44,557 bases of DNA, from positions 1 through 44,557 of the IMG/VR virus record IMGVR_UViG_3300037264_003055. One strand, given 5' to 3'. Below the pieces are notes generated by a model, which was given only the letters and a program-made list of their open reading frames with translations, had not been told where the DNA came from and did no database searches. Shown in pieces: positions 16,195 to 25,328 of the stretch (the stretch's first letter is position 1; each line of letters starts with the position of its first letter). This DNA comes from a virus. The position numbers and the translations under genes are program-made.

Positions 16195-17214
16195 CTAGGC
16201 ATAGGTGTAAATCCGGGCTTCCCCCCTTGCCCCTCCGCCGCCCGCCCCGCCGGTGGTAAGCCCACCGCCACCGCCACCACCCCCGCCTCCCGGGATGCCT
16301 CCGGCTCCCCCGGCTCCCCCGGTTCCGGCCGCCGTAGCTCCTCCCCCACCGCCACCCTGCCCGCTTCGGATGTTATTCCCAGCGGCCCCGGCCCCTCCGG
16401 CACCTGTGGCGGGACCCAAGGCCCCTCCTCCGCCGGTAACTCCGATGTCGTTGTCTCCCCCCGCTGAACCAATAGATTGAGCGTTTGCTACCGTGGCCCC
16501 GCCGGCCCCGCCGCCGCCGCCGCCGCCCCATTGAGAGCACCCGCCTTGACTTGATCCATTACCTCCGGCTAGTAACCCCGAATGGCCACCCGATCCTCCT
16601 CCAAATTCAGCGGGATACCCCGCTGGGAGGGTTGCCCCTGGGAGTACCGTTGTACCGCAAGCGGCCCCTCCTCCCCCTAAACCAGGGGCGTTGACGATAT
16701 TAGGGGGGCCACCTTGAGAATAGGCAGAACCCAATCCCGTTCCCTGTCCCCCTGCTCCCATAACTCCCCCGCCTCCGCCCCCCAAGTTTGTAGATATCGA
16801 AGCGCTGCCTTGCCAACCTGGTCCGCCTCCGTAGGCCCACAACTTTGGTGTCGTTCCAAATATGGTATCCCCCCCTGTATTTCCCCCAGCCCCGCTCCCC
16901 CCGCCGGCTCCAAGGGCTCCGACAACAACCAACTCTTGAGAAGCCAGGTCCTCGGCGTTGAAAACATATTTACTACGACACCCCCCGCCTCCGCCGGAAC
17001 CGCCTGTTCGGGTAGTAAGCGTGGCCCCGCCTTTGCCGCCGCCACCCCCTCCCCCTGCCCCAACCAAGTCAACAACAACCAGTTTAGCTCCAGGTGGTTT
17101 GGTCCAATAATAGGTCCCCGTGGTATCGGTAAAAATTTGGGTATTTATGAGTTTCAGCCCGTACTCTCCCACTCGGCCCGATTGTCCCCCAGCGAGCCCA
17201 TATCCGCTTTCCAT
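16195..17214 (-). CDS. glycine-rich tail fibre tip / adhesin-like protein
   Basis: A 339-residue protein. A short N-terminal region ends with TGTYYWTKPPGAKLVVVDLV, the typical opening of phage glycine-rich domains, then about 270 residues dominated by poly-Gly motifs (GGGGGGG, GAGGAGAAGNN) and a closing GEARIYTYA strand. Such domains form polyglycine-sandwich adhesins at fibre tips. Start overlaps the upstream stop (TAATG). It follows the collagen-like fibre gene by one small gene, consistent with a host-recognition cluster. Confidence 0.75.
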   Translation of the reverse strand: MESGYGLAGGQSGRVGEYGLKLINTQIFTDTTGTYYWTKPPGAKLVVVDLVGAGGGGGGGKGGATLTTRTGGSGGGGGCRSKYVFNAEDLASQELVVVGALGAGGGSGAGGNTGGDTIFGTTPKLWAYGGGPGWQGSASISTNLGGGGGGVMGAGGQGTGLGSAYSQGGPPNIVNAPGLGGGGAACGTTVLPGATLPAGYPAEFGGGSGGHSGLLAGGNGSSQGGCSQWGGGGGGGAGGATVANAQSIGSAGGDNDIGVTGGGGALGPATGAGGAGAAGNNIRSGQGGGGGGATAAGTGGAGGAGGIPGGGGGGGGGGLTTGGAGGGGARGEARIYTYA

Positions 17215-17612
17215 TAGTAATCTCCCCCGCCGTCAAGGGCAACTGAGAATGTTTCAGCGTTATGAGTGGAACACTTCACGACATCAGCGGCCCCAAAAAC
17301 TAATCCAGCGGGGGGAAACCATTCATAAGAGGCCGCTTCAATAGATGTAGATGGAGTGAGAGCAGGGATTAGAAATTCCTTAATTAACTCAAAATTTCCA
17401 GACCCCGCGACTTGATTAAACAACCGGACTACACCGACCGTAGTCGTGCCTTCGGCCTGAATTCGGATACCCTTATAAAAGGCCCCGTTGGCACCTACTA
17501 TAACCAAGGTCCCTAGTGTCCCCGTTCCGTCACGAGCGGTGTTGGCGGTAGCTATGCGAACTTGAGGTCGCTTGGGAGTAAGGACGAAAATTGGGGACGT
17601 GTTGGCAGCCAT
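17214..17612 (-). CDS. small virion protein between fibre genes
   Basis: A 132-residue protein starting [20 protein letters not shown], with a beta-rich pattern (GTLGTLVIVGANGAFYKGIR, GVVRLFNQVAG). Similar small proteins with MAANTSPIF starts accompany fibre genes in several phages, but I cannot give a function. Both ends overlap neighbours in TAATG form, so it is translated with the collagen-like fibre and the glycine-rich protein; a fibre accessory or capping role is plausible. Confidence 0.55.
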   Translation of the reverse strand: MAANTSPIFVLTPKRPQVRIATANTARDGTGTLGTLVIVGANGAFYKGIRIQAEGTTTVGVVRLFNQVAGSGNFELIKEFLIPALTPSTSIEAASYEWFPPAGLVFGAADVVKCSTHNAETFSVALDGGGDY

Positions 17613-19771
17613 TAGACAAACCTTTCAAACCAAAAAACGACATTTACGTTATTAGGTCCAGTAGGTCCAGTAGGTCCAGTTATCCCAGTCGGGCCCGTCG
17701 GTCCCGTGGGGCCAGTTGGCCCAGTTGGTCCAGTTGGCCCCGTTTCCCCAACCGATCCAATGGGACCAGTTGTCCCCGTGGGACCAGTCGGACCCTCGGG
17801 AACCGATGCCCTCAAGGGGTCGGCCACAGACCCGTCGCCAGATAGCCCGGCTCCCCTTTGAATCTTCCAGTCGCTAACAGCGGGGTCATTCCATGCCTCA
17901 ATCAAGCCCCCGACTGACCCGTCTGTGCGAAGGAAGTTAGATTCGCTACCGTCGCCTCTAAGGCCCCCTCCCCGCTGAATCTTCCAATCCGACGTAGCTG
18001 GGTTGGTCCCTGACTCAATCAAGCCCCCGACTGACCCGTCTGTGCGAAGGAAGTTGGTTTCAGAACCGTCCCCCCTCAAACCTCCGCCTCTTTGAATCTT
18101 CCAATCCGACGTAGCTGGGTTGTTCCCCGACTCGATTAAGCTGCCAGAGGACCCGTCTGTGCGAAGGGGGTTGGGAGCCGATCCGTCCCCACGAAGGCCA
18201 CCGTTAATGACCCAATTCGGCCCAGTGGGACCGGTCGGCCCCGTAGGACCAGTTGGACCAGTTGGTCCAGTTGGCCCAGTAGGACCGGTGGGACCCGTTT
18301 CCCCAGTTGGCCCAGTTGGGCCAGTACAACACGGCCCAGTTGGCCCCGTTTCCCCAGTTGGCCCGGTATATCCCGTGGGTCCTGTATATCCGGTTGGCCC
18401 GGTATATCCCGTGGGTCCTGTATATCCGGTTGGCCCGGTATATCCAGTCGGGCCAGTATATCCCGTGACCCCAGTTGGCCCGGTATATCCCGTGGGGCCG
18501 GTTGGCCCAGTCGGGCCGCCTGAGCCGGAACGATAGTCGGCGACCACGATCTCCGACGGTTGAATTCGAGTTGAGACCTCTTCCTTCCGATACAACCAGT
18601 TGACCTGCCCAGAGCCCGGCTCGATCTTCCAGTCCATCACCCCGACTACCTTGAGGTCGATATATCGGCGGCCGGACCATTGGTCGAAATCGACGGCGAA
18701 CTTGGCGGTACAATTCGTCAACGCGATGACGTTATCGGGGGCCCCGGCTCCGTCGGACCCCTCGGGGTATTCGGCGGCGACCACGGATTTGAACATCTTC
18801 GTCCCGATGTTCCCGGCCCCCGTGGTCGTTTGCTCGTACTGAAGATGCTGATGGGACGGGTCGGGGTCGGTGATCGGGGCCCAGTCATTCGGGGACGCCT
18901 GGGAGGTCTTCTTATACTTCGGGTAAAGGCATTTATAATCGGCCGGGGAACGGACGTGTGATTCATTCGCAGCGAATAGGCCGCCGCTGTGGGCCCTCCA
19001 GAGGGCACCCGCTGAAGCCGGGAGGTTGGCACACTGAGCCCGAGCTAGCTGGATTTCAAAGTCAGCTTCGGCGACATCGGGGTTGTAAAGGTGAACGGTC
19101 CCATCAAGCTGGCGGGCCACCCGCTGGCCAACCATGTAAGCGGCCACTTCCAAGATCGGGGGAACCGGCTGGTAGCTGATTTCAAAGAGGTCAAACGGCT
19201 GTAGGTAGGCGGCGTCGATGGGGTCTTGAACCCATGTCCCGGTTGGAAACGGGGACAAGGCGGCCTGGAGGACGCCGAAGATGTCCCCCCACGTCGTCAC
19301 CTTGTCAACGACGGAAACCTTGCCAAGGAACCTCGACCACCACAGAAACCGTTCGTCCACCAAGGTAATGAGCCAAAGGGCCTTCCCTTCGGAACCGGGG
19401 ACGATTCCAAGGGGACGGGCCGGCAACATGTACATCAGCGGGGCGATCTCTCCCCGGAGGTCATTTTGTTCGTCGTACCAAGTAAGCTCCAACGGCTGGG
19501 GAACCCATATACCAGAGGAGCCGTTGGTCAACGGCTCGATGCCGGCCAACATCTCAGCCGAGCAAACGTAATGGGCGGCCGCCCACGATGTCGCCCCGGC
19601 CGGCCAGTAAAGGCGACCGATCTCAACTTGTTTGTCAACCGTGAACCCGTGACCGGCCGCCCACTGACGACGGGCGAAGTCATAGGCATCCCCGACGGAA
19701 ATCCGCCGACGAATCCAGTCGGCTATCTCCGGGGTCTCAAGCCCAAGGCAAACACCTGCGTACTTTAACAT
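17612..19771 (-). CDS. tail fibre with collagen-like repeats
   Basis: A 719-residue protein in four parts: a globular N-terminal attachment-type domain (about 1-430), a Gly-Pro-Thr/Gly-Tyr-Thr collagen-like stretch, three 39-residue repeats beginning GLRGDGS and ending DWKIQRG, and a second collagen-like stretch before a short C-terminus ([10 protein letters not shown]). Collagen-like GXY repeats form trimeric rods in phage fibres. ATG 19771 has AAGGGG five bases upstream; TTG 19774 is the alternative. Receptor-binding parts are probably the following two genes. Confidence 0.8.
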   Translation of the reverse strand: MLKYAGVCLGLETPEIADWIRRRISVGDAYDFARRQWAAGHGFTVDKQVEIGRLYWPAGATSWAAAHYVCSAEMLAGIEPLTNGSSGIWVPQPLELTWYDEQNDLRGEIAPLMYMLPARPLGIVPGSEGKALWLITLVDERFLWWSRFLGKVSVVDKVTTWGDIFGVLQAALSPFPTGTWVQDPIDAAYLQPFDLFEISYQPVPPILEVAAYMVGQRVARQLDGTVHLYNPDVAEADFEIQLARAQCANLPASAGALWRAHSGGLFAANESHVRSPADYKCLYPKYKKTSQASPNDWAPITDPDPSHQHLQYEQTTTGAGNIGTKMFKSVVAAEYPEGSDGAGAPDNVIALTNCTAKFAVDFDQWSGRRYIDLKVVGVMDWKIEPGSGQVNWLYRKEEVSTRIQPSEIVVADYRSGSGGPTGPTGPTGYTGPTGVTGYTGPTGYTGPTGYTGPTGYTGPTGYTGPTGYTGPTGETGPTGPCCTGPTGPTGETGPTGPTGPTGPTGPTGPTGPTGPTGPNWVINGGLRGDGSAPNPLRTDGSSGSLIESGNNPATSDWKIQRGGGLRGDGSETNFLRTDGSVGGLIESGTNPATSDWKIQRGGGLRGDGSESNFLRTDGSVGGLIEAWNDPAVSDWKIQRGAGLSGDGSVADPLRASVPEGPTGPTGTTGPIGSVGETGPTGPTGPTGPTGPTGPTGITGPTGPTGPNNVNVVFWFERFV
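17849..18199 (-). repeat. three tandem 117-bp repeats inside the fibre gene
   Basis: Units run 18199-18083, 18082-17966 and 17965-17849, with a truncated fourth copy starting at 17848. Each encodes 39 residues from GLRGDGS through LRTDGS to [11 protein letters not shown]. Differences are concentrated in the middle of the unit (SAPNP, SETNF, SESNF). Expansion or contraction by recombination would change fibre length. Confidence 0.85.
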
Positions 19772-19807
19772 CAAAGCCCCTTAAAGCGAACAAAAGGGGA
19801 GACCCCT

Positions 19808-20329
19808 TTATTGCTTGGATTGGTCGGCCTTCCGCTCGAATGAAATCTGGAAGAACATCACCGACCCGATCCACCCGATAGGGAGGACCAAGCCGAGTTC
19901 CCGGTCGGGGGTCGATGACCCGAGGTAGTACACCGGTTGGATGGTTAAAAGGTCGCCGTCATCTTGAGCGGGGTGGAGCATCATCAGGGCTTCCCAGACC
20001 TGTTGTTCCAGGACCAAGAGGCCCCTTTCGGGGTGAAGCAAGAGGACTTCGTCGGTGTTGGCTTCGTCAAGGGCCACACGGGTACAACACCAGACCCCGA
20101 TCCGGCGGTTGACCCAACAAGAGACACGCCCGGTGGCGTCCTCTTGTTGGTCAACTTTGCCTTCTTCATAGACCTGGATGAAGACCTCGGCCTCGGCCTC
20201 AAAATGGGTCAAGGGAGAGGTCCTGGCCCAGTAATGAACCCGTTCGGGGGGGAACTTAAGGGTCTTAACCAAGGCATCTTTTATCTGGGGAAGAATCTTG
20301 GTTAGCTTCGCTCTAATCTGCCGGCCCAT
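19808..20329 (-). CDS. hypothetical tail-region protein
   Basis: A 173-residue protein starting MGRQIRAKLTKILPQIKDAL, with helix then beta segments (EAEAEVFIQVYEE, VSCWVNRRIGVWCC) and a C-terminal IGSVMFFQISFERK. ATG 20329 has an ideal AACAAAAGGGGAG site; the frame open to 20404 is rejected. Size and position between a structural protein and the fibre gene would fit a tail terminator or completion protein, which is inference. Confidence 0.55.
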   Translation of the reverse strand: MGRQIRAKLTKILPQIKDALVKTLKFPPERVHYWARTSPLTHFEAEAEVFIQVYEEGKVDQQEDATGRVSCWVNRRIGVWCCTRVALDEANTDEVLLLHPERGLLVLEQQVWEALMMLHPAQDDGDLLTIQPVYYLGSSTPDRELGLVLPIGWIGSVMFFQISFERKADQSKQ

Positions 20330-20342
20330 ATCTCCCCTTTTG

Positions 20343-21716
20343 TTAGACCACCAAGCCCTCGGCGATGGTGTTACCCGCCGCCACCGAAGGAAGCTGGACA
20401 CCAAGGGCCCTCATGCCGAAGAACCTATCGGCCAAGAATTGCCACTTCCCCAAGGTAACGTAGTCGTTGGCCATCGTGAAGGTGAAGAAGTCCCCGTCCA
20501 CGAAATTCGCCGACCCCCGGAAGATGGCCACGTAAGGGCCGCCGGCATACAACTGCTGGCCTTCCACCACACAGGCGTCGTCGAAGAAGACCGACTTCCC
20601 GTCATCGATGGCGGTCGTCAGCCGGATTCGGATACGGAGGGCCGCCGGGAGGACGGTCGGAGTTCGGAAGAACCCTTGAATCGGGGTAAAGCTGGTTGTC
20701 GAAGTCGAAAGGGTCTGGCTGATAACGTTCGGGGTCCCGGCGTTATCGTTGACGACTGTGCCGGTTCCGTCGGTCAACTCTATCTTAAGGACCCCGGCAG
20801 CAGGGACCGCCGAAACCTTGTGGAAGAGGTTGACCCCGTAAACAGTCCCGGCGGCCAACACGCCAAGGGTTCCAGTCGAGATGTCAAACTGTTGGTAAAT
20901 TTCATCGAGGACCAGGCCGGCGGTCCCCCTGAACTCAAGGGACGACCCCCCGCGATAGATATTCGAGGCCCCGGTTCCCTCAAAAATAGTTACCCCGGCT
21001 GTGCCAACCGAGATCGGCCAGTTATCGGGGGTGTCGGCGACCGTAAACTCTTCAAAGCCGCCGTTGGTCAACAGGCAGAGGTCGTCGGCGTCAAGGCTGG
21101 GGTCCGATGTGATGTATTCAACTTCGGCAGACGAGCCCTTGGGCCAATCGTAGGCCAACGGGTTCCCGTTATCAAGCTGGCCTTTAATCAGAAACAACTC
21201 TTCGCCGGCCGTCAGCCCGTCGTGGACGGCGTCTTCTGTAACCCGAGCGGTGACGACCTCTGGGACGACGTAGTCCATTTGGACGCCGTCGTGATCGAGG
21301 ACGGATACGATGGCTTTCCCGGTCCCGATGTTTCCGGAACCGGCGGCAACCGTCCCGGTCACCGTCGGCTTGAGAACCGAGTCAGCGGTGGCATCCATTT
21401 GGCGAATGAGTTCATCCATCGCCGTCGGCAAATCTTTAGGCTTGATAACTTTGTCATCCCAAGCCATCTCAATCAAGGTGTTCTTGGCGTCGGATTGGTA
21501 AATCTTCGGGAGGAAGTCCGTCAACGTCCGAAAGGCCGCCCCTTGGGTGAAGAGTTGGTCAACGACGGCCTGATCCACGGCCAAGTACTGGTCGTGGATA
21601 TCTTTCAACCGGGTAGAAAGCGTGGCCCCACGGCCGGTGTTGACGGCATCGACGCCGCCACCAAGGAGGCCGACGCGGGTAAAGAAGCCGGCTGTACCAG
21701 TCAACGGGATACTCAT
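20343..21716 (-). CDS. structural protein with carbohydrate-binding-like jelly-roll domain
   Basis: A 457-residue protein. The middle (about 215-370) reads LLTNGGFEEFTVADTPDNWP, then GGSSLEFRGTAG and YQQFDISTG, the layout of a CBM4/9-type beta-sandwich (NGGFE, W, tandem strands, L.i...dgtg). The flanking parts are probably virion-attachment regions; the C-terminus has several aromatic strands (VDGDFFTFTMANDYVTLGKW). It could bind host surface glycan. ATG 21716 overlaps the upstream stop (ATGA). Confidence 0.6.
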   Translation of the reverse strand: MSIPLTGTAGFFTRVGLLGGGVDAVNTGRGATLSTRLKDIHDQYLAVDQAVVDQLFTQGAAFRTLTDFLPKIYQSDAKNTLIEMAWDDKVIKPKDLPTAMDELIRQMDATADSVLKPTVTGTVAAGSGNIGTGKAIVSVLDHDGVQMDYVVPEVVTARVTEDAVHDGLTAGEELFLIKGQLDNGNPLAYDWPKGSSAEVEYITSDPSLDADDLCLLTNGGFEEFTVADTPDNWPISVGTAGVTIFEGTGASNIYRGGSSLEFRGTAGLVLDEIYQQFDISTGTLGVLAAGTVYGVNLFHKVSAVPAAGVLKIELTDGTGTVVNDNAGTPNVISQTLSTSTTSFTPIQGFFRTPTVLPAALRIRIRLTTAIDDGKSVFFDDACVVEGQQLYAGGPYVAIFRGSANFVDGDFFTFTMANDYVTLGKWQFLADRFFGMRALGVQLPSVAAGNTIAEGLVV

Positions 21717-22273
21717 GGAGCTATGTCCTTATCAAAGGATTCCAAGATAACCGGCGTATTCAGGAAAATAGTCGGTCGTGGGAAGAGGATTTCGACGTCT
21801 TCTGGCTTGAGGGGTTGTAAAAGTGAGTAGTTGTACTCCCCCTCAACTTGATAAACCAGGGTAACCGAATCGGGGCATATCATCGGGTTGTGGGCAGTTA
21901 TGACAGCCGGCAACGTCATAAATCGGTTGTCGTCCTCAATTAAAGTCGGCAAAACTGGGGGACAAAAGGCCCGAGATATATCGAAGATAACTTTGACCGT
22001 CCCAAAAGGGGAATGGACCTGAAGGACCTCGCAAGGGGTTCGTTTCGTTCGATCTGTCCCAAAGACGGCCTCACAGGCCACCGGCATCTGGAGTCGGCCT
22101 GGGTCAAAGTTGACGATAGTTTTCACGTCGTACTTGATATAGGTCCCGACCGCGACCTCTGGCTTCCACCGGGAGCCGTATGTCCCCGAAGTGGAAACAG
22201 AGCCGTCCCCCTTTGGGGCGTTGGCCAACATCTCTTGAAGTTCTTCATCAGAGGGAAACGGAGAGCAACTCAT
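21713..22273 (-). CDS. hypothetical tail-region protein, 186 residues
   Basis: Starts MSCSPFPSDEELQEMLANAP: a short helical, polar N-terminus followed by a beta-rich body with Cys and Pro (FDISRAFCPPVLPTL, AHNPMICPDSVTLVYQ). No recognised family. Overlaps neighbours by ATGA at both ends, so it belongs to the structural operon. Confidence 0.5.
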   Translation of the reverse strand: MSCSPFPSDEELQEMLANAPKGDGSVSTSGTYGSRWKPEVAVGTYIKYDVKTIVNFDPGRLQMPVACEAVFGTDRTKRTPCEVLQVHSPFGTVKVIFDISRAFCPPVLPTLIEDDNRFMTLPAVITAHNPMICPDSVTLVYQVEGEYNYSLLQPLKPEDVEILFPRPTIFLNTPVILESFDKDIAP

Positions 22274-23730
22274 TTCTTACCCTCTGAGTTTAAGTTTCCG
22301 ACAAACTGTTTATCTAGCGAAAGAGATAGAACGCCCTCCGCTTGCGGGGGATCGAGGACCAATTGGGCAAACAAGGTAGCCAGCGACGCCCGTCCGGTTC
22401 CACGGCTTTCGTTCGCCTCCTTGCTAACTCCGGCGTTGGCCGCCCCGACTGCCCCGCTTGCTTTACGCAGGACGGCATCGGGATAGTTTTCTTCCATGTA
22501 AGGGGCCCCCGCCCGCAAGTTGGCATACTTGGGGATAACTCCTGCCGCCGCCACCGCCGCCCCCGCCGCCCCTACGACAAAAATAGCGTTAGCCTCCCCA
22601 AGGGCTCCCCCCGCTAAAAATGGAGCAAATGCAACAAGTTCTATCGGGTTGACTTGGTAGGTGGCCGTATATGCCACAATTCGAGCCACGGGGTCTTGAG
22701 TTAGCTCCAAACCTGTCCCGGCGACAAATACCGGCCAGTTGGATGAATAAGCCAACGCGATGTCGATGGCTTGATTCATTAACGGGCCCATCGGGGCGTC
22801 GGGGGTTCCAAATACAGCTATGCTGGCGTTAAAGGTCGCTTGGGGGAGAAATTTGCTCAATGCGTCAAACAGGGTTCCGGGGACGTTGGTAAGATTTCCC
22901 GCCATAACAGGGACGGCGATGGCCCCGGCGACCGTGGCGGCGGCGGAGGCAAGTTGTGCCACCCCTTGAACTACCCCGGCGGCCCCCCCAAAAGCTGTCC
23001 TTACCGTGGTCTTAATGGCCACGTCCGCAATAATGGGGGAAAGGATGTCAACCGACATTTGACGATCAAAAAATTCATATTCAATCGCCAACGAATCCTG
23101 GGACAAGACACAAGACAAGACATCTCGTTTGAACCCCTTCCTGGGGGACATCACGATAGCCTTACGAAACTGATCAGCCATCACCCTCGGCTTGCTCACG
23201 AGGACATCTGCTCGAAACACCGCCCGCCCTTGGACTGCGACCGTTAAGCGAAAATATCTATCTATCGTATGGGTCATCACCCAGCGATTAGACAGCAGGG
23301 CAAAACTTGCCGCGTTTCCAGGGGCCTCAATTACGCTACACCACTTGAGGCCAAATTCAACAAACAGGGTCCCTTGTCCGATAACCTCGACGATGTTCGC
23401 ATAAAGGGGCTCCGGTCCCCAATTTGGATTTTTTGAAGGCTCCGCCGTCATCCAAACTGTCCGCCCATCGGGGGCCTTTACCGTCAGGCTTTTCCGAGGA
23501 AGGGTCAACAGCCGTTTGTATTCGGTATCCTTTTCCAAGACCGATATACGGCCACCTTTGGGGTCGCCGAAAACGGTGTCGTCGTTAATAACCCCGACAC
23601 AATGAAGTTCGTTCTCCGTATAAAGGTAATCGGGGCCGTTTCGGATTTCTGTTTGATCGTAGGATCGAAACAAAACCCGATCAATCGTGACCTTGTTGTA
23701 TTCAACGGTGTACCCAACCGGGGTAGGCAT
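22270..23730 (-). CDS. probable tail structural protein with hydrophobic central segments
   Basis: A 486-residue protein. The first 240 residues are beta-rich (starts MPTPVGYTVEYNKVTIDRVL). The middle and C-terminal half contain Ala/Val/Gly-rich hydrophobic stretches (AQLASAAATVAGAIAVPVMA; FVVGAAGAAVAAAGVIP) like those of tape-measure or membrane-inserting virion proteins. It sits where the tape measure would be expected after the frameshifted pair but is short for that role. ATG 23730 has AGAGGT six bases upstream. Function unresolved. Confidence 0.5.
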   Translation of the reverse strand: MPTPVGYTVEYNKVTIDRVLFRSYDQTEIRNGPDYLYTENELHCVGVINDDTVFGDPKGGRISVLEKDTEYKRLLTLPRKSLTVKAPDGRTVWMTAEPSKNPNWGPEPLYANIVEVIGQGTLFVEFGLKWCSVIEAPGNAASFALLSNRWVMTHTIDRYFRLTVAVQGRAVFRADVLVSKPRVMADQFRKAIVMSPRKGFKRDVLSCVLSQDSLAIEYEFFDRQMSVDILSPIIADVAIKTTVRTAFGGAAGVVQGVAQLASAAATVAGAIAVPVMAGNLTNVPGTLFDALSKFLPQATFNASIAVFGTPDAPMGPLMNQAIDIALAYSSNWPVFVAGTGLELTQDPVARIVAYTATYQVNPIELVAFAPFLAGGALGEANAIFVVGAAGAAVAAAGVIPKYANLRAGAPYMEENYPDAVLRKASGAVGAANAGVSKEANESRGTGRASLATLFAQLVLDPPQAEGVLSLSLDKQFVGNLNSEGKK

Positions 23731-23732
23731 GT

Positions 23733-24179
23733 TTACCTCTGAAACGACCTGTTGACATCAAACTGTTCCGACGTCCTTTTATGGGGACGATCCGGCGTCA
23801 TCGGTGTCGCGGCCGGGGGCTCCGGTCCTTGCCGCTGGGTCTCAAATGGGGTAGATGGCGACATCATCCCCCGGTAGCTTTGATCTGGCCCCCCGGCTTC
23901 CATCGGAAAACTTGGTAAAGCTGGGGAGGGGAAATCTTGAGGGCCACCAAAAGAGGGAAGCCCCCCGACGGCAGACATCTCCGAAGGGGATTCCCCCAAC
24001 GTCGGCAACGACCCCGCTCCGCTGAATAGTGCCGGCGGGGGGGCCACAGACATCGACCCCGGCATCTCCCCCACCGAGGGAAGATTTCCGGCGGCCGCCA
24101 TCGGAGCCGGCTCGGGGCCGGGGGGAACCATAGGGGCCCCTACCGACGGGGGAGCGGGCCGACCTTGTTCATCAGGCAT
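23733..24179 (-). CDS. proline-rich low-complexity protein
   Basis: A 148-residue Pro/Gly/Ser/Met-rich protein (starts MPDEQGRPAPPSVGAPMVPP) with internal near-repeats built on NLPSVGEMP, SLPTLGESP and GLPSFGGP, and a polar C-terminus. It is probably disordered. The start has AACAAAAGGGCAG upstream and overlaps the preceding frame by 40 bases. It could be a structural linker or scaffold. No family. Confidence 0.45.
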   Translation of the reverse strand: MPDEQGRPAPPSVGAPMVPPGPEPAPMAAAGNLPSVGEMPGSMSVAPPPALFSGAGSLPTLGESPSEMSAVGGLPSFGGPQDFPSPALPSFPMEAGGPDQSYRGMMSPSTPFETQRQGPEPPAATPMTPDRPHKRTSEQFDVNRSFQR

Positions 24180-24430
24180 TGGTCTGCCCTTTTGTTGTTG
24201 GTCTCGTAACAGAGGTAGTCGGCGTAGAATTCATTGGGGCTGATGGAGTTAAAGAACTCGGGAGGAATCCCGCCTTTGTTCGCGGCCAACTCCGTCCCCG
24301 TCTTGGTTTCCCAAGCTGACCTATCCATCTGACGGCTAACACACGTCCACAGGCCAACGAAATCGAGATAGGTCGGCTTAAACCAAAGGCCGAAAACGGC
24401 CGCCACGTCGGCTATTTCTTTATACTCTCT
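24140..24430 (-). CDS. -1 frame extension of the tail assembly chaperone-like gene
   Basis: An open frame without its own convincing ribosome binding site. It continues the upstream gene after a -1 slip on nine As: the fused product would read SKKK then REYKEIADVAAVFGLWFKP and on to NKVGPLPRR, about 211 residues in total. The only ordinary start is GTG 24406, which would lose the first conserved-looking residues. The arrangement matches the G/GT-type tail assembly chaperones of long-tailed phages, where a -1 shift makes a minor fusion protein. Confidence 0.6.
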   Translation of the reverse strand, partial: REYKEIADVAAVFGLWFKPTYLDFVGLWTCVSRQMDRSAWETKTGTELAANKGGIPPEFFNSISPNEFYADYLCYETNNKRADQCLMNKVGPLPRR

Positions 24431-24774
24431 TTTTTTTTAGACAGCCAATCCAAAAACGCCTTCAACAACAGCAAAGATTGGTCTTCCTTCAACCCGATTC
24501 CCGTTCCGACATCAAAGGCGGAACAACGAAAGGCCGCGATCACCGCCGGATATAGCTTCCCGATGGCCGTACACCGTTCCAACGGGTCGGCTCCCCACGC
24601 CTGTCTCACCCACAAGTCAGCCTCCCCCGCTGTTTCTTGATACAGCCGACGATGGATCGCCAAGGGGTCGCCGTAGATGAAATCTACACCGGTGTAATAT
24701 GGGCCGAAGACGTTCTTATCTTCGACCGGCCATTTGTTGTTTGCCGGTTCTACAGCAGCTTGTACAACGTCCAC
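24412..24774 (-). CDS. tail assembly chaperone-like protein
   Basis: A 120-residue helical protein. After a short lead it has FIYGDPLAIHRRLYQETAGE and ends LLLLKAFLDWLSKKK just before the stop. Size, helical nature and the A-run at the 3' end fit G-type tail assembly chaperones. Start is GTG 24774 with GGAGGGGAAGAC directly upstream; it overlaps the preceding tube-like gene by 25 bases. The two preceding genes look like tail tube proteins, the usual neighbours. Confidence 0.6.
   Translation of the reverse strand: MDVVQAAVEPANNKWPVEDKNVFGPYYTGVDFIYGDPLAIHRRLYQETAGEADLWVRQAWGADPLERCTAIGKLYPAVIAAFRCSAFDVGTGIGLKEDQSLLLLKAFLDWLSKKKESIKK
24427..24441 (-). promoter_or_regulatory. probable -1 ribosomal frameshift slippery site
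   Basis: On the minus strand TCT is followed by AAA AAA AAA GAG in the zero frame, ten codons before... the stop at 24412 lies only five codons further. Slipping back one base joins the two reading frames. Nine As could also cause transcriptional slippage. Confidence 0.55.
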
Positions 24775-25328
24775 GTCTTCCCCTCCAATTTTGGTAAAGC
24801 ATGGAAGGCGACATGGGTTTTCCGAGGATTTACCCCAAGGGAAAACAAGTCGTCCGGCCCCATGCTTTCAACGTGAGGAAATAAGTAACCCCTGGGCATC
24901 CCTGCATATGCCGGCTTGTCGGCGTATGGAAACAACACCATGAGTTGTAGGGCAGGCTGTGAGTTCGTCAACACCCCGACTTCGGTGACATCCCACTGCC
25001 CGGGTTTGCTGCCTTCGGAATGAGAAGGCCGGGAGGCAGCCAACTGGTAGACGTCTTCATTCCACCGAGTCAGGTCAGCGAAGATGAAACCTTCTTCCCC
25101 CGCGAAAGCTGAATCAGATGGGACAACTCGACTAAGGGCCGATATAAAGATCGGGATGAACTTCCCGGCGACAACAATCCTCGGGGTGTGTTCGGCCGTC
25201 CCCAGGTAATGTTCCGAGGCATCCACGGCCCCTGCGGCAGGATCAGCCATCGAAACCGGGATTTCCGCGTCCAAGGCACCGGTCGCCAACAACAGATGAG
25301 CCGGCCCGGTAACATATGGCTGAGCCAT
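24750..25328 (-). CDS. tail tube-like protein, second paralogue
   Basis: A 192-residue protein starting MAQPYVTGPAHLLLATGALD. It is paralogous to the gene immediately upstream: shared MAQP.VTGPAH start, AGEEGFIFADLTRWNE, VLFPYADKPAYAGMPRGY and GPDDLFSLGVNPRKTHVAFH. It carries a unique insertion near residues 20-45. Two adjacent beta-rich paralogues of about 190 residues before a frameshifted chaperone suggest tail tube subunits, though a capsid or other sheath-less structural role cannot be excluded. Start overlaps the upstream stop (TAATG). Confidence 0.55.
   Translation of the reverse strand: MAQPYVTGPAHLLLATGALDAEIPVSMADPAAGAVDASEHYLGTAEHTPRIVVAGKFIPIFISALSRVVPSDSAFAGEEGFIFADLTRWNEDVYQLAASRPSHSEGSKPGQWDVTEVGVLTNSQPALQLMVLFPYADKPAYAGMPRGYLFPHVESMGPDDLFSLGVNPRKTHVAFHALPKLEGKTWTLYKLL

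Noticed and set aside
17640-18530. Tandem short repeats that could suggest a CRISPR array
   Set aside because: They encode uninterrupted Gly-Pro-Thr and 39-residue modules in one frame; there are no unique spacers between constant repeats.
20298-21830. Plus-strand frame of 510 codons opposite the structural gene at 20343-21716
   Set aside because: The minus-strand frame has proper overlaps, ribosome binding site and a recognisable domain; the plus-strand product is Arg/Gly/Pro-rich and is a GC-driven shadow.
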